Program-made: the position numbers and the translations under genes | Part shown: one piece after another, positions 12,231-23,997 of the stretch | Layout of the letters: the number at the start of each line of letters is the position of its first letter | Numbering within the stretch: position 1 is the stretch's first letter | The notes under the pieces: generated by a model | Database searches by the model: none | Told to the model about the DNA's origin: nothing | Seen by the model: only the letters and a program-made list of their open reading frames with translations | Source: Juglans regia | Taxonomy: Eukaryota; Streptophyta; Magnoliopsida; Fagales; Juglandaceae | DNA length: 64,000 nucleotides | Direction of reading: 5' to 3' | NCBI RefSeq assembly: GCF_001411555.2 | Contig: NC_049905.1 | Location: forward strand, 1,302,001-1,366,000

Positions 12231-13794
12231 TAGCAGTAGGGTAATGTGCAAGACGGTAATGTGCAAGACACGATTGCCTAATTGAAAGAAAAAAAAGATT
12301 TTGCAAAAATATAAACCTTTCTTGTCGAACAAGAAAATAGTAATGATGCTGTTTTTGTTTCAAGTATAAGCTATGAATGTTTGTGATTAGAGAATTTCGT
12401 AGGTTTCTTAGCACAAATGTAAGCAATATGTCACACCACTTGGTATGAGTATAAAAGGAAAAATGAAAACTAACCAATTTTTTTATATTTTTTCTATGCA
12501 AAAGAACATGAACCATGGCCATCAAAGCATATTAGAAATTAATGATCTCCAAGGCCAAAGAAAAATGTTTGACGATAGAGTTTTATTTTATACTGATAGA
12601 AATGATTCATTCTAAGTCATATTAAAAGTGTTGTGAGAAAAATTAGATAAAATTAAGGGAAGCACACGAAAGTTCATTCTATCGTCTTTAAGCGAACAGC
12701 TCATGACATGAGTACATGATTGATAGGGATCATGTATATGGATTTTTTCATTGCTTATGTTGGTTATAAATATTTCTAAACCAAAATAGACTGACCATAT
12801 ATAGTTAGTTTACAGACAATTAGCCTGATGGGCCAACACATAGCTACCATTGGCTATTTCAAATGAACAACAAATCATATACGTTGGAGTGCCACATGCA
12901 ACAAGAACATCATAGAAAACATCATAGGAAGGTAATCAAGTAGGCCATAATTCATTTGTTGGTCAACAAAAAAAAAAGAGAACAACATAATGATAGCAAT
13001 GAAACACAAATACATACGATAACCGATAACTTTGATTGTTATGCTGCTGATAAATAACACTTTTGAAGTCACCACAATTATCACGTGCACGTAAGTTAAT
13101 GAGGAAATTGCTTATGTATTGTTATGATAGTAATACAGTCTATATGATTTTGGTCTCCCATAAGTTTAATTATCATTATTACTATTTTAGATTTCTCAAA
13201 AAAATGACCAATAATATAATCTCCATATACCTTAAAAGATGAAGGTAAAGCACATGAAAAGCATAATAAATGAGAAATGCCAAGAAACAAATTCAAAAGA
13301 GCTTCATGTAAATATTTCTTATCTAAATTGGTTGTGAGCTATTTTTTTCTTATATCTATGGTCTCTTAATGAGACCACATTAAGGTTATACAGCAAGAAG
13401 ATGTTGATATATGAGAAGCTACTGTCATTATTCACATTTTTTGTTGCCAACCACACAATTCTAAATCAGATCTTCACATATCTATGCCTCACAACGAAAC
13501 TCCACGAATTGACGACAAGATAAAGTCCGTCAATCTTGTAATTTAGGCTTCAATTTTTTGGGGGTTCTTTAACTCTTGATTTTGAACACACATTTCTAAA
13601 TAATGTGATTCAGAATATATGCCACAAAGATTAAGCTTGCACTCTATTGACTGCGAGAGTGCTCTATAGGAAAGCACAATGGGAACATTCATCTGTTTTT
13701 TATATCTTCTCCACACAATTCAAAAAGATGTTATACACGTAATCCAGACTGATTCCATCCAAGCAAAGTCAACAAAAGCATGCCCATCACAAAG

Positions 13795-14125
13795 TCAACA
13801 CAACACCATCTATATTCTTAAGGTATATTTAACACAATTTTAACAAAACACCATCTATAGTTGAGCAGTGGATTGGTCAAAATGTTTAACACAACACCAT
13901 CCATAGTTATTATAACCAACAGTATGTAAGGCACACAATTGTAAGTTTAACACAACATATGACTATAGTTAAACTTATTATAAAGCATCTATAAATGATG
14001 TTGTGTTGAACTTATTGGATTAGCGAAACTGACTCCATCTTAGAATTAAACCACACAATAAGAATGTTAAGATTAGCCAAATTGTCTCCATCTATATACT
14101 GTCTCAACCTAACACAACATCATAC
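13795..14125 (+). repeat. Degenerate interspersed repeats of TTAACACAACACCATC
   Basis: The word recurs with changes at about 13798, 13826, 13888, 13950 and 14108, at uneven spacing. No coding frame. It precedes the larger tandem array and may be part of the same old repetitive unit. Confidence 0.4.
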
Positions 14126-14979
14126 ACATAATTTGTACAGATCCCATATGTACATACTCATTACAAAATGATCAGCAACATACTGGCTTAAAACAAACTG
14201 AAACTTATAATATATAATTACCTACATGTAGTGGATTGGCCTTTAAGCAACAAAAAAATGATCCTAGAATGATAAGAGAATATCTGCTGAATAAAGAAAA
14301 CAGGAAACAAATGAATAAGGGAAATAATGATGCCGAAAGATAATCAATCACAATACAAATCTCTGACTTTATAAATTTGACAATAAGGACACTCTTGAAT
14401 CTAGGGACCCACGAATTGCTCAAGCTCTAATGGATCCTTGACAAATTGATATTACTATACACTAATATGAACATCTAAGAGAGGAAAGACAACAAAAATA
14501 AAGTATGAGATAGCAGGTTGTATTGGGTATAATATTAATTTTTTTACAATCAATCCTTAGCATCATCATTTTCTCACAATGCAAAGTGGGTACTCTGCAC
14601 CTGTATATTTCCCATTTCGTGACACCACTTATGTGTTTTCATCTCTTGTGAGCTTAAGATGAGATTGTATGCCTATATGATGCCACGTTTGTCTAGTAGC
14701 AATCAATTAAAAATCTGGGAATAAAAAAATGTTACATTTGATAAAATATTCAACAATTGTTTAGAGACTGGATAATCATTTTAAACTTGTAACCATATAA
14801 AGTAAGTCTCTATGCCATTGTTTTCATGAATTACATTAAACGGATCATTATGCATCTAACAACATAAAAGGGTCAATTGCTAAAAATCTAGAGGATAATA
14901 CTTATAATAACCTACCTAGTTTTAAAGTTGTACTTTAATCTCCAAGTAATTATCCCAATCACAACATATAGGTTAATAC

Positions 14980-17965
14980 ATAATTACCTACATGCAGTGG
15001 ACTTAATTTTAAGCAACAGAAAAGTGATCCTAGAAATGATTTGCATTGAAAGATTTAAATCTAAAATCTACTTCCCAGTTATAACACCAAAAACTATTAC
15101 CAGTTAAGTTGGCTTAAACCCTCTCACAAGCACAATATTAACCAAAAAAAGTTTGTTTTGGACTCTAATTCTAGAATTCTCAAAAGCAATCCAGAAATTC
15201 TGAGACAAAATCTCTTCTAGACTTTCATCCCCAGAAGTCCTTAAAGGCCAGAGACTTTGGAAAACCATCCAGAAAAGCCCATCTGACATGATTATTAAAA
15301 AGTACATGAACATGTTTGAGCAAATATATTATAGAAGTTGTGTTACTCTCATTTATACTCCACTTGCCAAGACAATGGCCCCACTTAACACCTAGCACAA
15401 GCATCTCTTGCCCTACATCACAAAGTTTGAAAATTCATTCACATATTTGCCTCAAGTCAAAAAATAAAGTCATCTACCATCACTTACACAAACAACGGTT
15501 GAAATAGATGTAATTAATTATAAAATCTTTAAAAATGTGGCATGTATTGAGAGGAAGAAGGAAAACCTCATTTAGTAACATATATTTTTGAGATTTCAAC
15601 ACTATAATCTTACAACTACAGATTTCTCTCAAAATTTCTCTAAGATTCATTCACATGCTTGAGAGAAATCTTTGCACCATCTGGTTTATGTTCCACGGGG
15701 AAATGACACCATTAAAAAAAAAAAAAAAACCAATCCCAACCTGTTTGTAATTTTTGCTAAAAAAATGACGATCACAAAACCAACACCACAACCATCACAA
15801 ATAGCAGAAGCAAGAACAGAGGAAAATACACAAACCATGTACTTCATAGTAAATGTAAAGCATACCAGGAAAAAAATCAGAGTCCAAAAACGTGGGAGAC
15901 CCAATCCAATCAACTCACAAGATGAACCCACCTAAGAAAAAAAAATGAAAACTCAATAGCCAGAAAAAAAAAATGTTCAACACAAACTCAACGATCCTAG
16001 AAATGATTTGCACCAAAAGATTTAAACCCAAAATCTATTTCCCAGTCACAACACCAAAAGCTATTAGCAGTTAAGGTTGCTGAAACCTTCTCACAACCAT
16101 AGCTTAAAAAAAGAAAAAGTTTTTTCTGGACTCTGTCCTAGAATTCCTTAATGGGCAGAGATTTTCTAAAGCTATCCAGGAATTCTCAAAAAATATTTCT
16201 TCTACACTTTCATCTCTAGAATTCCTTAGAGTCTAGAGACTTTGAAAAGCCATCCAAAAAACTCCATCTAACATGGTTATTAAGAAGTACGTGGACAGAT
16301 TTGAGAAAATATATTATAGAAGTAATTGGTTTACTCTGATTTATACTCCACTTGCCAACACAATGACCCCACTTAAGCTAAACATGCCAACCCAACACAA
16401 GCATCTCGAAAATACCTTGCTCTCCATCTCAAACTTTTGAAATTCATTTACATGTTTACCTCGAGTAAAAAAATAAAGTCACATACCACCACTTACACAA
16501 ACAACGGCTGATATAGATGTAATTAATTACAAAAATTTTAGAAATGTGGCATGTATGAGGAGGAAGAAGGAAAACCCCATTTAGAAAAATATATTTATGA
16601 GATTTCAACACTATAATCTTACAACTACAAATTTCTCTCGAAATTTCTCTAAAATTTATTCATATGCTTAAGAGAAATATTTCCACCATCTGGTTTATGT
16701 TCCACAGGAAAATGACACCGATTTAAAAAGAAAAACCAACTCCAACTTGGTTGTAATTTTTGCTCAAGAAAGGACCACCACAAAACCAACACCACAACCA
16801 CCACAAATAGCTGCAGCAAGAACAGAGCAAAATACACAAACCATGCACTTCACAGTAAAATGTAAAGCATACTAGGAAGAAAATCAGAGGCCAGAAATGT
16901 GGGAAATCCAATGCAAGTAATCCACAAGACTAACCCACCTGAGAGAAAAAATGAAAATTCAATAGCTAGGGAAAAAAATAAATGTTCAACACAGACTCAA
17001 CAATCCTAGAAATGATTTGCACCGAAAGATTTAAACTCAAAATCTCCTTCCTAGTCACAACACCAAAAGCTATTAGCAATTAAGCTCGCTAAAGCCTTCT
17101 TATAACCACAATTTTAAAAAAGAAAAAGTTTGTTTTGGACTCTATCCTAGAACTCCTTAATGGCAAAGATTTTTTGAAGTTGTCCAAAAATTCTCAGAAA
17201 ACGTATATTCTAGACTTTCATCCCTAGAATTCCTTAAAGGCTAGAGACTTTCAAAAGCCATATAAAAAACTCCATTTGGCATGGTTATTAAGAAGTACAT
17301 GAACATATTTGAGCAGATATATTATAGAATAATTGGTTTACTCTAATTTATACTCCACTTGCCAACACAATGATCACACTTAAGCTAAACATACTAACCC
17401 GACACAGGCATCTTGGAAATACCTTAAACTTTTGAAATTCATTCGCATGTTATCTCAAGTCAAAAAAATAAAGTCACCCACCATCACTTACACAAACAAT
17501 AGTTGAAATAGATGCAGTTAATTATGAAATCTTTGAAAACATGGCATATATCAGGAGGAAGCAGGTTAACCACATTTAAAAGAAAATATTTCCTAGATTT
17601 CAAGACTACAATCTTGAGAGAAATCTTTACCTCATCTGGTTTATGTTCCACAGAAAAATGATATTGATTTAAAAAATTAAGAACTCTAACCTATTTGCCA
17701 TTGTTTGCAATTTTTGCTCAAGAAAAGACCATCACAAAACCAACATCACAGTGTCAACCACCACAAACAATAATAGCATAAACACATGAACAATATACAA
17801 ACCATGCAGATCAAATTAAAACCTAAAGCATACCAGGATTCAAATCGGAGGCCAGAAACATGGGAGACCCAATCCAAGCAACCCGCAAGACCAACCCACC
17901 AGATAAAAAAAAAAAATGAGAACTGAACAACCAGGGAAGAAAAAACAAACTCCCGGATGCAAATA
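14980..17965. repeat. Three tandem direct copies of a ~1-kb non-coding unit
   Basis: The landmark ATCCTAGAAATGATTTGCA occurs at about 15027, 15994 and 17003, giving periods near 967 and 1009 bp. Each unit carries the same ordered landmarks: AACACCAAAA.CTATTA, GGACTCT, ACTTTCATC, TTATACTCCACTTGCCAA, ATAAAGTCA, TTACACAAACAA, a CATCTGGTTTATGTTCCAC motif, then ACCACAA/CAAATA repeats and CCCAATCCAA. Copies differ by scattered substitutions and indels (by eye roughly one base in ten), so the duplication is old. A partial head of a fourth copy lies at about 14221-14280. Minus-strand frames inside the units translate to low-complexity hydrophobic peptides that change frame between copies, which argues against coding. 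Confidence 0.75.
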
Positions 17966-18868
17966 CAACCATAAAGGAGAAAGGAACCAATAGTGGCCCT
18001 CAGATTCACGCCGCACAAAAAGAAGAGAATGGGGATCGTGAAGCACTGTACCCACAATACAGCAGCAACCAAAACAAAGAACAACAACCGTGAAATATAC
18101 TGTGCTAGAGGAAGTTTTCTTCATCGTCACGCTTCCCATCTTTGGAGACCTCTATGATAGATGAATAAGAAACGACACTAAAGACTATGGCCCCCACCCA
18201 TCCCACCAGCCGACCAAAACACCCCTAACCTTGACAACATCACACCGCGGAACAGTGGAAGTAACCAGATGTAAAAAACCCAACTAAGAAAACCCAAACT
18301 CGATGCTTTAAAAACCAAACAAACGAAAGACTCAACAAGAAGAAACGAAAGAAATAGAACTCTGACTCGGTTAGGGGAGGGGACAAGATCACACTGTAGT
18401 GACCAAACATAGAACACAACACTGATCAGGGACACAGTCATAATAACACTCAGTTCACACAGAGGCATCAATGGAACAGAAAGTGTCAAATAAAAAGAAC
18501 TGTTCATTCCTATTCATATACTGATAGCGGCTTTTATAGTATAAGAGATATATTTGCATATATAATCCTCAATTAAAAAAAAAAAAAACAAAATTAAGCA
18601 TGAGGTGTACATCATGCATGCATGCATGGTGGGAGCCAATATATATTTCTTCATGAATTAATGAAATGGTTGATGATCTATGTCGTGAGCTTTTTACTAC
18701 ATGACCCTCACCACCATGCATGATGATGATGATGACTCAGATCCCCCATCATTATTTATGTTGCCATGCATAATCCACTTCTCTCTCTCTCACACACACA
18801 TAGTAAGAAACCCAATTAACCCTTGAATTAAGCATCATGCACGTACGTAATTGTATCTAACTAGTGGA
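17966..18868. other. Non-repeated flank of the tandem array; no gene called
   Basis: On the minus strand, bases 18510-17966 read as balanced-composition sequence leading into the tandem units, like a transcribed leader, with several overlapping frames of 60-113 codons. None shows a known domain; the predicted peptides are rich in Phe, Leu, Cys and Trp. It may be the non-repeated end of the same mobile or transcribed unit as the array. 18,540-18,868 holds only AT-rich DNA with CATGCATG and ATGATGATG runs. Confidence 0.35.
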
Positions 18869-20454
18869 TAAAGGGTGTAAATTTAAATTGAAAAACCAGA
18901 CCAGATCGGTCTGGTTTGGGACCGGTTCTTGTATAAGTTTTATACAAAATTAATATTTCCCGGACCGGATCCTTTGATAAAAACAAATATATAAAAAAAT
19001 ATCTTATATATAAGTTTATACAAAATTAATATTATACAAAATATTTTTTATATATAAGTTTTATATATAATGTATAATTATATGTGGAATTTTTATATAT
19101 AATATATATACTAATATATCATATATGAAATAATTTCATATTATAATTTATAAATTTTAACATAAAATGTAAATCTTAAATGTGAACATTTGTAATTTTT
19201 TTGCTCATATACTGTTAATATAATTATATATAAGATAATATTATTATAAAATAAAAGTTTAATCTTAAAAATAAAAATTTAATTGATCATGTATTATATA
19301 GCTATACTAATATATAGTTTATAACTAATACTAATATATAGCTATAATAATAGTCTAATATTAATACTATTATATAGTCTAATAATTTATATAGTTATAC
19401 TAATATATAAGTTTATAACTAATACTAATAGTCTAATATAGACTATAGATATACTTATAATTAATATAGTTATACTAAATCACTAAAATTTTATAACTAA
19501 TACTAATATATAACTATACTAATAGTCTAATATAGAATATAGTTATACTTATAATTAATATAGTTATACTAAATCACTAAAAGTTTATAACTAATACTAA
19601 TATATAGTTTATAACTAATACTAATATATAACTATACTAATAGTCTAATATTAATACTATTATATAGTCTAATATATTATATAGCTATACTAATATATAA
19701 GTCTACAACTATTTAACTAATACTAATAGTTTAATATAAACTATAGTTATATTAAATCACTATCACTAATACTAATATATAACTATACTAATAGTCTAAT
19801 ATTAATAATTAATACTATTATATAGTCTAATATATTAGACTATAGTATATTAAATGTAGAACAAATATATATATCAATGATTCAATATATATATATATAT
19901 TATATAGTCTATATATATGTATTACAAATATAATATAGACTATAGTATATTAAATGTATTTAGTATTGGCTTATACTGTTCATAATGTTCATGTATTATT
20001 AGAATTACTGTTTTGTATTGTTCTAGTGCCTATATATAGGGGTTCGTAAAGAAAGAAGGGCATTCAAAATTTCCATCTGAAGCCTCTTCCTCTCTCGCCC
20101 AAACAGTATTACAAATATATATATTAATGATTCAATATATCTATATATATATATTATATAGCCTATATATATATATTACAAATATAATATAGACTATAGT
20201 TATACTTATAATTAATATAGTTATACTAAATCACTAAAAGTTTATAACTAATACTAGTATATAAGTTTATAACTAATACTAATAGTCTAATATAGACTAT
20301 AATTATACTTATAATTAATATAGTTATACTAAATCACTAAAAGTGTATAACTAATACTAATATATAACTATACTAATAGTATAATATTAATATTATTATA
20401 TAGTCTAATATATTATATAGTTATACTAATATATAAGTCTATAACTATTTAATT

Positions 20455-20585
20455 AAGGGTAATTCTATGCATCAACCTACACACTTCACACACCATGCAT
20501 TCAAATTTTTTTTTTTTTTAATTAAACCTCAATACACTTGTGTTAAGTGTGTGATGAATAGTAGGCTGATGTAAATATTTTTCTT
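20455..20585. repeat. Hairpin element related to the one at 424-515
   Basis: The left arm is GCATCAACCTAC plus ACTTCACACAC. The right part reads GTGTGTGATGAATAGTAGGCTGATG, its imperfect inverse. A run of T lies in the middle. It shares GCATCAGCC-type ends and layout with 424-515, but the inner stem sequence differs. Confidence 0.5.
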
Positions 20586-20689
20586 TTAACTAATACTATT
20601 AGATTAATAGTTTATTATAGACTATAGTTATATAACTTATACTAATCCCATCATTTTATTAAGAACATAAAGAAAAAAAAATGTCTAAA

Positions 20690-21335
20690 ACAACACCATT
20701 CTACTTAAACGGCATCATTTCGGTATGAAATCTTCTTCTTCTCCAATCTTATTTCATTTATTTATCTCTTCTACATCTCTTTTTCAATAGAACCTTGCCG
20801 TTAAGAGTACAGACGTCGATCGAAAATTATCTCGATCGATTTTCTTCTCTCCGTTGACCGGTTATGGTCAATTACTCTTCAAAATTTTCAAACGTCGGTA
20901 GACGTCAATTTTACCTAAAATCGTGCCGTAGACGTCGATTTCACTCTAATCAAAATTTGTTAAAAAGAAATCGGCGGTAAATATAAAATAAAACATCGAG
21001 CGGCCCTTTTTGGGCTGTTGTCCACGTGTCACGATATCACCCTGGTAAAATTTGTAAGAAAAATTTCTCTCTCATGAATTGGAATTTGGACCTGCAAGCT
21101 GTACGTGACACTTCATTAATGGGTCATCATTTTTTATTTCCCCAATTCTATAACTTCCTTTAATTATAGCTGCGAAATCGGGCTTAATTTCACCAGACTC
21201 GACTTCCGTACGTGGAAGTGGAACTATGGCCATTGACCAAATTTTTTAGCCCTCGACAAAAACTTTTTTATATTACTTTTGCCAAGGAAGGAAAACAAAA
21301 AAAAAAAGGCAAGGCCGGCCAGTGCCATATACTTA
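20690..21335. other. Unique island inside the AT array with repeated AGACGTCGAT words
   Basis: GTAGACGTC or AGACGTCGAT words occur at about 20812, 20896 and 20927, close to CGATCGATTTTC and ACGGCATCATTTCGG. The rest of the island holds CACGTG at 21023 and ordinary sequence. Short repeated words of this sort are typical of subterminal or promoter regions of hAT elements, but I see no gene. Confidence 0.35.
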
Positions 21336-22309
21336 TACTAAACCATTAAAAATTTATAACTGATGATTCTAATATATAATTTATAATTAATATTATTATA
21401 TAATTATATTAATAGTCTAATATTAATACTATTATATAATCTAATATATTATATGATTATACCAATATATAAGTCTACAACTATTTAATTAATACTAATA
21501 ATTTAATATAGACTAATCACTATCACTAATATTAATATATAACTATACTAATAGTCTAATATTAATCCTATTATATAGTCTAATATATTAAACTATAGTA
21601 TATTAAATGTATTACAAATATATATATCAATGATTCAATATATATATTATATAGTCTATATATATATATTACAAATATAATATAGACTATAGTTATACTT
21701 ATAATTAATATAGTTATACTAAATCACTAAAAGTTTATAACTAATACTACTATATAACTATACTAATAGTCTAATATTAATACTATTATATAGTCTAATA
21801 TATTATATAGTCATACTAATATATAAGTTTGCAACTATTTAACTAATACCAATATTTTAATATAGACCATAGTTATACTTATACTAATATAGTTATACTA
21901 AATCATTAAAAGTTTATAACTAAGACTAATATATAGTTTATAACTAATACTAATATATAACTACACTAATAGTCTAATATATTATATAGCTATACTAATA
22001 TATAAGTCTACAACTATTTAACTTATACTAATAGTTTAATATAGACTATAGTTATACTAAATCAATATCACTAATACTAATATATAACTAGACTAATAGT
22101 CTAATATTAATAGTTAATATTATTATATAGTCTAATATATTAGACTATAGCATATTAAATCAATTTTCCAAACCATCAAAAAAGTTTTAATTACCATTAA
22201 AAAAAAAATGCATTGAAAATATTAACTCAATAGAAAACGACGCTGTTTCCCCTATAACTAAAACCCTAATTCCTAAAGTCTTATTCTCCCTCCCATCTCA
22301 TTCTGTATC

Positions 22310-22625
22310 ATTCTCTCTCTCATTCGCTCACGGCTCACTCTCTCGTCTGCGTCTCTGTCTCACAGCCTCGCCCCTTCTCACTCTCGACTCTCTCGTCTCT
22401 CAACTCTGAACTCTCTCGTCCCTCACTCTCTTCTCTCAACTCTCTCATCCGCTCACTCTCTTGTTTGCGTCTCTGCCTCGCGGCTTCGCCCCTTCTCACT
22501 CTCGAGTCTCTCGTCTCTCAACTTTCTCGTCTCTCACTCTCTCTTCTCTCAACTCTCTCGTCCCTCACTCTCTCTTCTCTAAAGTCTCAACTCTCTCGGC
22601 CTCACTTTGTCTCTCTACCAAGTCT
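22310..22625 (+). repeat. CT-rich minisatellite, leader-like
   Basis: CTCACTCTCTCGTCT-type words repeat. A block around 22326-22410 (with GCGTCTCTG and GCCCCTTCTCACTCTCGA) is duplicated about 124 bp downstream at 22451-22535. Just upstream stands AAAACGACGCTGTTT with TAAAACCCTAATTCC, a telo-box-like motif often found in plant promoters near the start site. An 88-codon frame through the array is low-complexity Ser/Leu and is not called a gene. Confidence 0.6.
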
Positions 22626-23544
22626 GCCCAGTACCCCCTCAAAGGTAATTTTTGTTTTTTGAAATTACATATTAGGCTTTTTATGATTGGGTTTTGTAAT
22701 ATTAGGGTTTTTGAATCCGAAATTTAGGATTTTTTGTGATTGTATTTATTATTCTATTTGTGATATTAGAGTTTTTTTATTGAAATTATGAAATTATTTT
22801 GAAATTATGATAGACGATATTTGTGATATTAGGGTATTTTGAATCCGAAATTTACTTTGATTGAGTTTTGTGATTGAGTTTGTGAAATTGGGTTTTTAAT
22901 TGGGTTTGTGAAATTACATTGATATGGTTTTGTAATTTTTCTACTTGAATAACATCTATCCTGCTTAATGTTTATCAATTAGGGTTGATGATTTGAATAA
23001 ACTGTGAAGGCTTAACAATTAAATCAATTTTTTTTTCTTTTATAAACAGATTTTTAATGATAAATTGTCTAAATTTTATTTTTAAAAAATCGAAAAATCG
23101 GACCGGAAACCGATAAAATTGGAAGTACCAGTTTAGGAGGATAACCAGTGCGTAATCGGTTTTGAAAAATGTAAAACCGGTACATACCGGTTCGATCCTA
23201 AATTTTATCCAAAACCGGACCGAACCGAATCGGTGATACCCCTAGCCAATGGCAACTCCATGTCGGCCCCAAGAATATTAACACATATAGCAAGAAAAAT
23301 TCTCTTATAATTCATTATTTACAATCTCACACTTCATACTCTATAAAAAATACACCTAAATTATATAAAAAATATTCTCACACCCTATAAAAAAGTTATA
23401 GATATTCAGTATAAAAATAAATAGTGAGCTGATGCATAACATGCTTCCATATAACAATGCTTTTTTTTTTCCACATAAATAAATTAAAATTTATAAAATA
23501 AATAACGTGAATCATATATGGACCATATATAATAATAATAGTAG

Positions 23545-23730
23545 AAGTGCTATGGTCACAAATAAATTTTACAAAAATAAAATTATAAATTAATATAATA
23601 TCATTTATATAATATTTTTAGATATAGTACTTTACAATAAAAATATTTTTATAATCTAACGTAATAATATATCCAAATATATCGATTTGTACGTGTATTT
23701 TTATAAGATTTATTTATGAATAAAGTATTT
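23545..23730. repeat. Miniature inverted-repeat element just upstream of the WAT1-like promoter
   Basis: TCACAAATAAATTTTACAAA at 23556 pairs with TTTATAAGATTTATTTATGA near 23700-23720 (17 of 20 bases). The centre is AT-rich. It sits about 100 bp upstream of the TATA box and could affect expression of the transporter gene. A similar arrangement is at 27822-27972. Confidence 0.5.
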
Positions 23731-23821
23731 TGGAATCTTAATTATAATTTTTCTCAAAAAGAAAGTATTAACAGGGTGGAGGATCCTACGACGTCAGATA
23801 TGAACAGTTCCCCGAGACTGC

Positions 23822-23828
23822 TATATAA
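23822..23828 (+). promoter_or_regulatory. Probable TATA box of the WAT1-like gene
   Basis: TATATAA lies about 170 bp upstream of the ATG at 23998. It is followed by a plausible start-site region near 23855 and a CT-rich leader with a (CT) run at about 23907-23926. Confidence 0.55.
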
Positions 23829-23997
23829 ATGTGTGAACCTCCCCACATTTTAAGCTATAGGGAGAAGAAACACAGTCCTGATCTTTCAGTACGTGTTCTT
23901 CCTGATCTCTCTCTCTCTCTCTCTCTTAGTTTGAACTTTTCTGCAGTGCTAGCTGCCGACCGAAGTTCCATCCATTTTCTTGGAAATTAATAGAAAC

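Larger units (their letters stand above)
18985..22165. repeat. AT-rich higher-order repeat array built from CTAATACTAATATATA-like words
   Basis: Modules such as TATAGTCTAATATATTATATAG, ACTATACTAATAGTCTAATA, ATTAATATAGTTATACTAAATC and CTAATACTAATATATAACTA recur dozens of times. Longer blocks of several hundred bases recur too, for example the ATCAATGATTCAATATATAT block near 19870, 20120 and 21625. Islands of ordinary sequence (19960-20110, 20460-20590, 20650-21330) interrupt the array. Confidence 0.8.
18869..23244. mobile_element. Probable old non-autonomous hAT-like element with a huge AT-rich core (about 4.4 kb)
   Basis: The left end reads TAAAGGGTGTAAATTT followed by ACCAGACC, GGTCTGG and GACCGG. 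The inverse of the right end reads TAGGGGTATCACCGATTCGG followed by TCCGGTTTTGG. TARGGGTR starts followed by CCGG-rich sequence are familiar from plant hAT elements. The flanks (ACTAGTGG and GCCAATGG) agree at only 5 of 8 bases, so the target duplication is decayed or the edge is off. Inside is a 3-kb AT-rich repeat array, two promoter- or leader-like islands (about 20690-21330 and 22200-22740) and no transposase. Border confidence is moderate. Confidence 0.55.
4095..23997. other. About 20 kb without a recognisable gene, rich in repeats
   Basis: Between the MPH1-like gene and the WAT1-like gene I find no frame with known protein motifs. Separate entries list the contents: miniature inverted-repeat elements, simple repeats, a CACTA-type element, a GC-richer block, a three-copy tandem array and a large AT-rich hAT-like element. 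Stretches 6.0-8.0 kb and 11.5-13.8 kb show only AT-rich sequence with short palindromes such as GCTAGC, TGCATGCA and CGTACG, and nothing I can name. Confidence 0.6.

Noticed and set aside
15672..15935. 87-codon plus-strand frame in the first tandem unit
   Set aside because: Not preserved in the other two units; low-complexity Lys/Thr content.
17746..18507. Overlapping hydrophobic minus-strand frames resembling membrane proteins
   Set aside because: Residue content (Phe, Leu, Cys, Trp) follows from T/G-rich sequence; the related tandem copies do not keep the frame.
22461..22727. 88-codon Ser/Leu-rich frame
   Set aside because: It is a translation of the CT-rich minisatellite.
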